From UBA509 sp038729325 (GTDB lineage: Archaea; Thermoplasmatota; Thermoplasmata; Thermoplasmatales; Thermoplasmataceae), in assembly GCA_038729325.1 (NCBI GenBank), contig JAVYSG010000054.1:1-8172 (forward strand): a DNA stretch of 8,172 nt, in the 5' to 3' direction. The number at the start of each line of letters is the position of its first letter. Position 1 is the stretch's first letter. Made by a program: the position numbers and the translations under genes. The notes beneath the pieces were generated by a model, which was not told the origin of the DNA, ran no database searches, and saw only the letters and a program-made list of their open reading frames with translations. Of the stretch, positions 5,683 to 8,172 are shown in pieces.

Positions 5683-6653
5683 ATCACAAGATTCAGGAGG
5701 TATGTGGCTGCAATTGCAAGTAGCGGCAGCACAGCATAGATTTTTCTGATCCTGACAAATGAAAGAAAGATGAATATGAAAGAAAGGGTCGACATCAGAA
5801 TTATTGACCAGCGCCCGACGGACAGCTCCACAGTACCGAATAGCAAGGATATGCCAAGGATCAGGCTCCCCTTGTAAATTGTGGTTCCAGTTGTGATTCC
5901 CAGCGTGGCCTCCCCATCTTTCCTTACCATAACCAGGCCGAACATAATGATCTCGGGCAGGCTTCCGGCAACACCGGTTATAATAAAGCCTGAAGAAAAG
6001 GATGCAATGCCTGCAATGCGCGATATACTTACTGTATAATCAACCAGTGCTTCTGCGGCAAGCGCCAGCAGCACCAGAGCAACAGCCATTTCCACATAAT
6101 TCACCTCTGTTTCTGATCTATGCGGAAGTTCATGCGTTGATGCCCTGTTTGACAGAGCATACAGAGCATAAATGGCTATCAGCGGTATTCCAAGATACCA
6201 TGGATCCCTGACCCAGACCACAGACATGGCCAGCGCGATTATGCTGATTGCCAGAAGCACGTAGCCATCTCTCCTGAATCCTGAAAAGTTCTTACGGGCC
6301 ATTAAGGCCAGGACTGGAAGGAATATGATCAGGGTTATGACGTTGGAACCCTGTACTGTGCCGAAGCTCAGTGACCCGTAACCGCGTATGGATGATGAAA
6401 AAACAACAGCAAATTCATCTATAACGGCGCCGAATGATATGATATATGTTCCGACAGATTTGCTTGAAATCCCATACTTCATCCCAACATGAAGAGCCTC
6501 TTCAAGAAAGACGTCACCGGAGATGTAAAGTGCAATTATGCCCAGAATAATTCCTGTAATATCGATCCATAAGGGGAAAGAATCATAAACCAGAGAGAAA
6601 AAAATAAAAAAAACTGACAATAATATGGAAACTGCCAGAAAACGCTTATTCAA
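5679..6653 (-). CDS. CaCA-family-like cation exchanger membrane protein, divergent
   Basis: This 324-residue protein has about ten hydrophobic segments and the two-fold alpha-repeat layout of sodium/calcium exchangers. Repeat 1 reads SFGAVIDEFAVVFSSS (73-88) then FGTVQGSN (97-104). Repeat 2 reads GVAGSLPEIIMFG (227-239) then LGITTGTTIYKGS (251-263). Canonical members have GTSLPE and GNxxGSN in both repeats. Here both glutamates (Glu80, Glu234) remain, but repeat 1 has Asp-Glu for Pro-Glu and repeat 2 lost the GSN asparagine. The charged loop at about 169-187 separates the halves. The ion transported is therefore uncertain. The start is TTG 6653, with GTGAT upstream and only 4 nt after the decarboxylase stop, so the two are cotranscribed and probably translationally coupled. 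Confidence 0.8.
   Translation of the reverse strand: MNKRFLAVSILLSVFFIFFSLVYDSFPLWIDITGIILGIIALYISGDVFLEEALHVGMKYGISSKSVGTYIISFGAVIDEFAVVFSSSIRGYGSLSFGTVQGSNVITLIIFLPVLALMARKNFSGFRRDGYVLLAISIIALAMSVVWVRDPWYLGIPLIAIYALYALSNRASTHELPHRSETEVNYVEMAVALVLLALAAEALVDYTVSISRIAGIASFSSGFIITGVAGSLPEIIMFGLVMVRKDGEATLGITTGTTIYKGSLILGISLLFGTVELSVGRWSIILMSTLSFIFIFLSFVRIRKIYAVLPLLAIAATYLLNLVI
5741..5745 (+). terminator. Possible T-run terminator of the L7Ae-infB operon, inside the exchanger gene
   Basis: TTTTT begins 59 nt after the infB stop on the plus strand. It is the first T5 run downstream and is the plus-strand counterpart of the minus-strand run at 5643-5647. Confidence 0.25.
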
Positions 6654-6657
6654 ATTA

Positions 6658-7056
6658 TCACAGAATCACAAGTTGCTGGGGTTTCTCCACCGTGAGTTCT
6701 TCAGCGATCGAAACGCCTCTGCGCAGCCTCTTGCAATCCATGGTATCCGGCTTAAGCTGGTCCACAATATAATCAAATGCAGTTTCTGCTCCCTTTGGGT
6801 CTCCACAGGTGTAGATATCTAGCGTTACAAGGCCATGCTCCGGCCATGTGTGAAAGGACAGGTGCGATTCAGCCAGAAGCACAACGCCACTTGCTCCCTG
6901 AGGCTGAAACTGGTAATAATCTGAAGATATCTTTGTGAGGTTCCCTGCCCTTACAGCATCCTCAATGACGGGATATAAGCTATCGACCTTTGATATTATG
7001 TCTGAATCCACACCGTACAAATCCGCCAAAATCTGAAAACCTACTGCCACTACCAT
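6658..7056 (-). CDS. speH: S-adenosylmethionine decarboxylase proenzyme, pyruvoyl type (SpeH)
   Basis: This 132-residue protein is a class 1B AdoMet decarboxylase, which supplies decarboxylated AdoMet as aminopropyl donor for polyamines. The proenzyme cleaves itself in LLAESHLSFHTWPEHG between Glu63 and Ser64; Ser64 becomes the pyruvoyl cofactor. His69 and Cys84 (in TCGDP) match the processing histidine and catalytic cysteine of bacterial homologues (Ser63, His68, Cys83 in Thermotoga), shifted by one. Some crenarchaeal relatives decarboxylate arginine instead, so the substrate is likely but not proven. The start at ATG 7056 is supported by GGAGGAAG immediately upstream. It heads a two-gene minus-strand unit with the exchanger 4 nt downstream. 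Confidence 0.94.
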   Translation of the reverse strand: MVVAVGFQILADLYGVDSDIISKVDSLYPVIEDAVRAGNLTKISSDYYQFQPQGASGVVLLAESHLSFHTWPEHGLVTLDIYTCGDPKGAETAFDYIVDQLKPDTMDCKRLRRGVSIAEELTVEKPQQLVIL

Positions 7057-7108
7057 CTTCCTCCATGCTTTTCACCTACTGGATGACGATCTCTTGTATT
7101 AAAGTGTT

Positions 7109-7120
7109 ATATTTAAATAT
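7109..7120 (-). promoter_or_regulatory. TATA box of the speH-exchanger unit, 12-bp palindrome
   Basis: ATATTTAAATAT is perfectly palindromic and lies 53-64 bp before the speH start. Transcription would start near 7088-7092 on the minus strand, giving a leader of about 35 nt. Because it is palindromic it has no inherent direction, but only speH lies at a suitable distance. Confidence 0.5.
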
Positions 7121-7140
7121 TTATCTGATCCTCTAACTTT

Positions 7141-7209
7141 AATAAAATAAGACAACCAGAATAAAATAGTCTAATTCAAATGCCAATGATAAATATTGTT
7201 AATAAAATT
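7141..7209 (-). terminator. T-rich tracts downstream of the regulator gene
   Basis: On the minus strand ATTTTATT occurs three times past the regulator's stop (at about 7208-7201, 7167-7160 and 7148-7141). Repeated T-runs of this kind are the usual archaeal intrinsic termination signal. On the plus strand the same sequence is a repeated AATAAAAT, which could alternatively be a protein-binding repeat. The rest of the 7057-7232 gap is AT-rich, with no gene. Confidence 0.4.
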
Positions 7210-7232
7210 TATCTACTATTATATTTATGGTG

Positions 7233-8000
7233 TCACAAATATTTGATCCTGACGTTTACATCCCTGTACCTGTTTTGAAGGTCCTTTATGTCGGAAATCA
7301 GATAATGGAAGCGTCTGTTTGATACCAGTACTGTGGAACTCACTCCTCTTACCCCGGCCTCAAATGCCGAATGTATGGATGCATATTCGAGATCCGGCTT
7401 TATGCCGGACTTCCTGCAGATCACGTAGGCTTCTTCGCCAATGGTGCCCACCAGTGATCTGCTGTCTCCCTGCGCCTCGTCAAGGATAGATTTGAAATCA
7501 AAGCTCTTGCTCATATTTTCAGCATCAGGCAATACAATAACTGAAACCGTACCGATTTTAACATCTATTATGCCGTTGATGGATGTTACAGCAACCATAT
7601 CGCCATCTTCCGCATTGTTTTTTGCCCTGCCTTTAGCGCCCTTTCCAGATGATGTGGAAGCATAGAGGTAGCCGTTTCTCATGTCAAGGCTCACCTGGTC
7701 ACCTGATTTTATTCTGCCCGAAGCTATAGCCTCCCAGGTCACCACATCGTCAAGGCGTGCAATGCTCTGGGAGACGAAATCCCTCATGCTGGAAAGGCCT
7801 GTGTCAAGAAAATTGAATCCTTCCTTGGTTATGTTGCTCTCAGAATCTATAAAGCCTTTTCCGTTCATGATTTTCATATGGTACTGCACGCCCTGAACGG
7901 TTATCCCGATGCTTCTGGCAATTGCAGATGGCTTTTTCTCGCCATCGAAAATGTTAAGCAGTATCATGATCTGTGTCAGGGTTCCCTGATCCGGAAGCAT
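7233..8000 (-). CDS. Winged-helix transcriptional regulator with an archaeal C-terminal domain of unknown function
   Basis: This 255-residue protein starts with a winged helix (about 6-68): helix TLTQIMILLNIF, then KKPSAIARSIG and the recognition helix ITVQGVQYHMKIM (33-45), then the wing up to ITKEGFNFLDTG. It resembles the archaeal COG1497-like predicted regulators. The C-terminal part (about 90-255) is beta-rich, with a Gly/Ala-spaced stretch (GYLYASTSSGKGAKGRAK, 110-127), then GDMVAVTSINGIIDVKIGTVSVIVLP (133-158), and a final alpha/beta portion; I do not know its ligand. The start at ATG 8000 lies about 25 bp from a TATA-like element and lacks a Shine-Dalgarno, which suggests a leaderless mRNA. 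It diverges from a probable lipB gene; regulation of that neighbour or of itself is a guess. Confidence 0.82.
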   Translation of the reverse strand: MLPDQGTLTQIMILLNIFDGEKKPSAIARSIGITVQGVQYHMKIMNGKGFIDSESNITKEGFNFLDTGLSSMRDFVSQSIARLDDVVTWEAIASGRIKSGDQVSLDMRNGYLYASTSSGKGAKGRAKNNAEDGDMVAVTSINGIIDVKIGTVSVIVLPDAENMSKSFDFKSILDEAQGDSRSLVGTIGEEAYVICRKSGIKPDLEYASIHSAFEAGVRGVSSTVLVSNRRFHYLISDIKDLQNRYRDVNVRIKYL

Positions 8001-8020
8001 TTATGGGTATGGAAACATCA

Positions 8021-8030
8021 ACATATTAGA
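8021..8030. promoter_or_regulatory. Single TATA-like element between divergent starts
   Basis: ACATATTAGA (TCTAATATGT on the minus strand) is centred about 25 bp before the regulator ATG at 8000 and about 34 bp before the lipB-like ATG at 8060. Start sites 25 bp away on either side would fit a leaderless regulator mRNA and a 10-nt leader carrying GGTGAT for the other gene. No other clear AT-rich box lies in the 59-bp gap. Confidence 0.4.
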
Positions 8031-8047
8031 CTGATCTTCCATAAGCT

Positions 8048-8053
8048 GGTGAT
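8048..8053 (+). promoter_or_regulatory. Shine-Dalgarno of the lipB-like gene
   Basis: GGTGAT is complementary to the 16S rRNA 3' end and lies 6 nt before ATG 8060. It selects that start over ATG 8056, which opens a five-codon frame ending at TGA. Confidence 0.6.
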
Positions 8054-8059
8054 TCATGG

Positions 8060-8172
8060 ATGATTTACAGTGATCTTATAATTGCCGACATAGGCCATGG
8101 TGAATACCAGGAAGTGCTTGAACTCCAGAGACAGCTGAACAGTGCCAGGAATGAGAATGTGATACCGGATGT
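8060..8172 (+). CDS. lipB: Probable lipoyl(octanoyl)transferase LipB, N-terminal fragment
   Basis: Thirty-seven codons and a partial one are present before the window ends. The start reads MIYSDLIIADIGHGEYQEV followed by LELQRQLNSAR, matching the opening of LipB (a hydrophobic strand, then L/I-G, Y-x-E/D and a helix with LQ and R), and the PDV at the end fits the family's position just before its EHxPV segment. LipB transfers octanoyl groups from acyl carrier protein to lipoyl domains of 2-oxoacid dehydrogenases or GcvH. The catalytic Lys and Cys are outside the window. A related lipoate ligase (BPL/LplA fold) is the main alternative. It diverges from the winged-helix regulator. Confidence 0.6.
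   Translation, partial: MIYSDLIIADIGHGEYQEVLELQRQLNSARNENVIPD

Noticed and set aside
6595..6620. A-rich run inside the exchanger gene as a possible slippage or frameshift site
   Set aside because: The frame is intact through it, and it encodes a phenylalanine-rich part of the first membrane segment, which explains the A/T run.

Overview
The window looks like chromosomal DNA of a thermoacidophilic euryarchaeon, most likely Thermoplasmatales or a close relative. The evidence is archaeal-only ribosomal proteins (L7Ae, S28e, L24e), an archaeal IF2/aIF5B-type factor, a KDG-aldolase-like protein, TATA-type promoters placed about 25 bp before start codons (leaderless style), and GGTGAT/GGTGGT ribosome binding sites. 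The lineage call is an inference from gene content. No tRNA, rRNA, CRISPR array, insertion sequence or prophage is visible.

Layout. Positions 1-566 (minus) hold the 5' part of an unrecognised gene that runs off the left edge; its N-terminus looks like a winged helix. It diverges, across about 150 bp of promoter DNA, from an unrecognised 203-residue gene (723-1334, plus). A solitary dihydrodipicolinate-synthase-family aldolase follows (1398-2270, plus), probably the 2-keto-3-deoxygluconate aldolase of the non-phosphorylative Entner-Doudoroff pathway. Next comes a gene-free stretch of about 390 bp with several inverted repeats.

Positions 2661-5682 (plus) are a compact translation operon: L7Ae, S28e, L24e, nucleoside diphosphate kinase (ndk) and infB. 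Gaps are only 2-11 nt, and stop codons abut or overlap the next gene's Shine-Dalgarno. The ndk gene has no ATG, GTG or TTG at its expected start. An in-frame stop lies immediately before a CTG codon sitting exactly where the initiator methionine belongs, so it appears to initiate at CTG.

On the minus strand, converging on infB, is a two-gene unit: S-adenosylmethionine decarboxylase (7056-6658) followed 4 nt later by a CaCA-family-like membrane cation exchanger (6653-5679) with degenerate alpha-repeats. The infB and exchanger stop codons overlap within a single CTAG. An AT-rich intergenic region separates this unit from a winged-helix regulator with an unrecognised C-terminal domain (8000-7233, minus). 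That regulator diverges from the start of a probable lipB octanoyltransferase gene (8060 to the right edge), and one TATA-like element lies between the two starts.

Most of the window is core housekeeping. The points most worth a second look are the CTG start of ndk, the structured gap before the L7Ae operon, the altered ion-site residues of the exchanger, and the uncharacterised genes at the left edge. I did not find convincing evidence for a wholly new multi-gene system.
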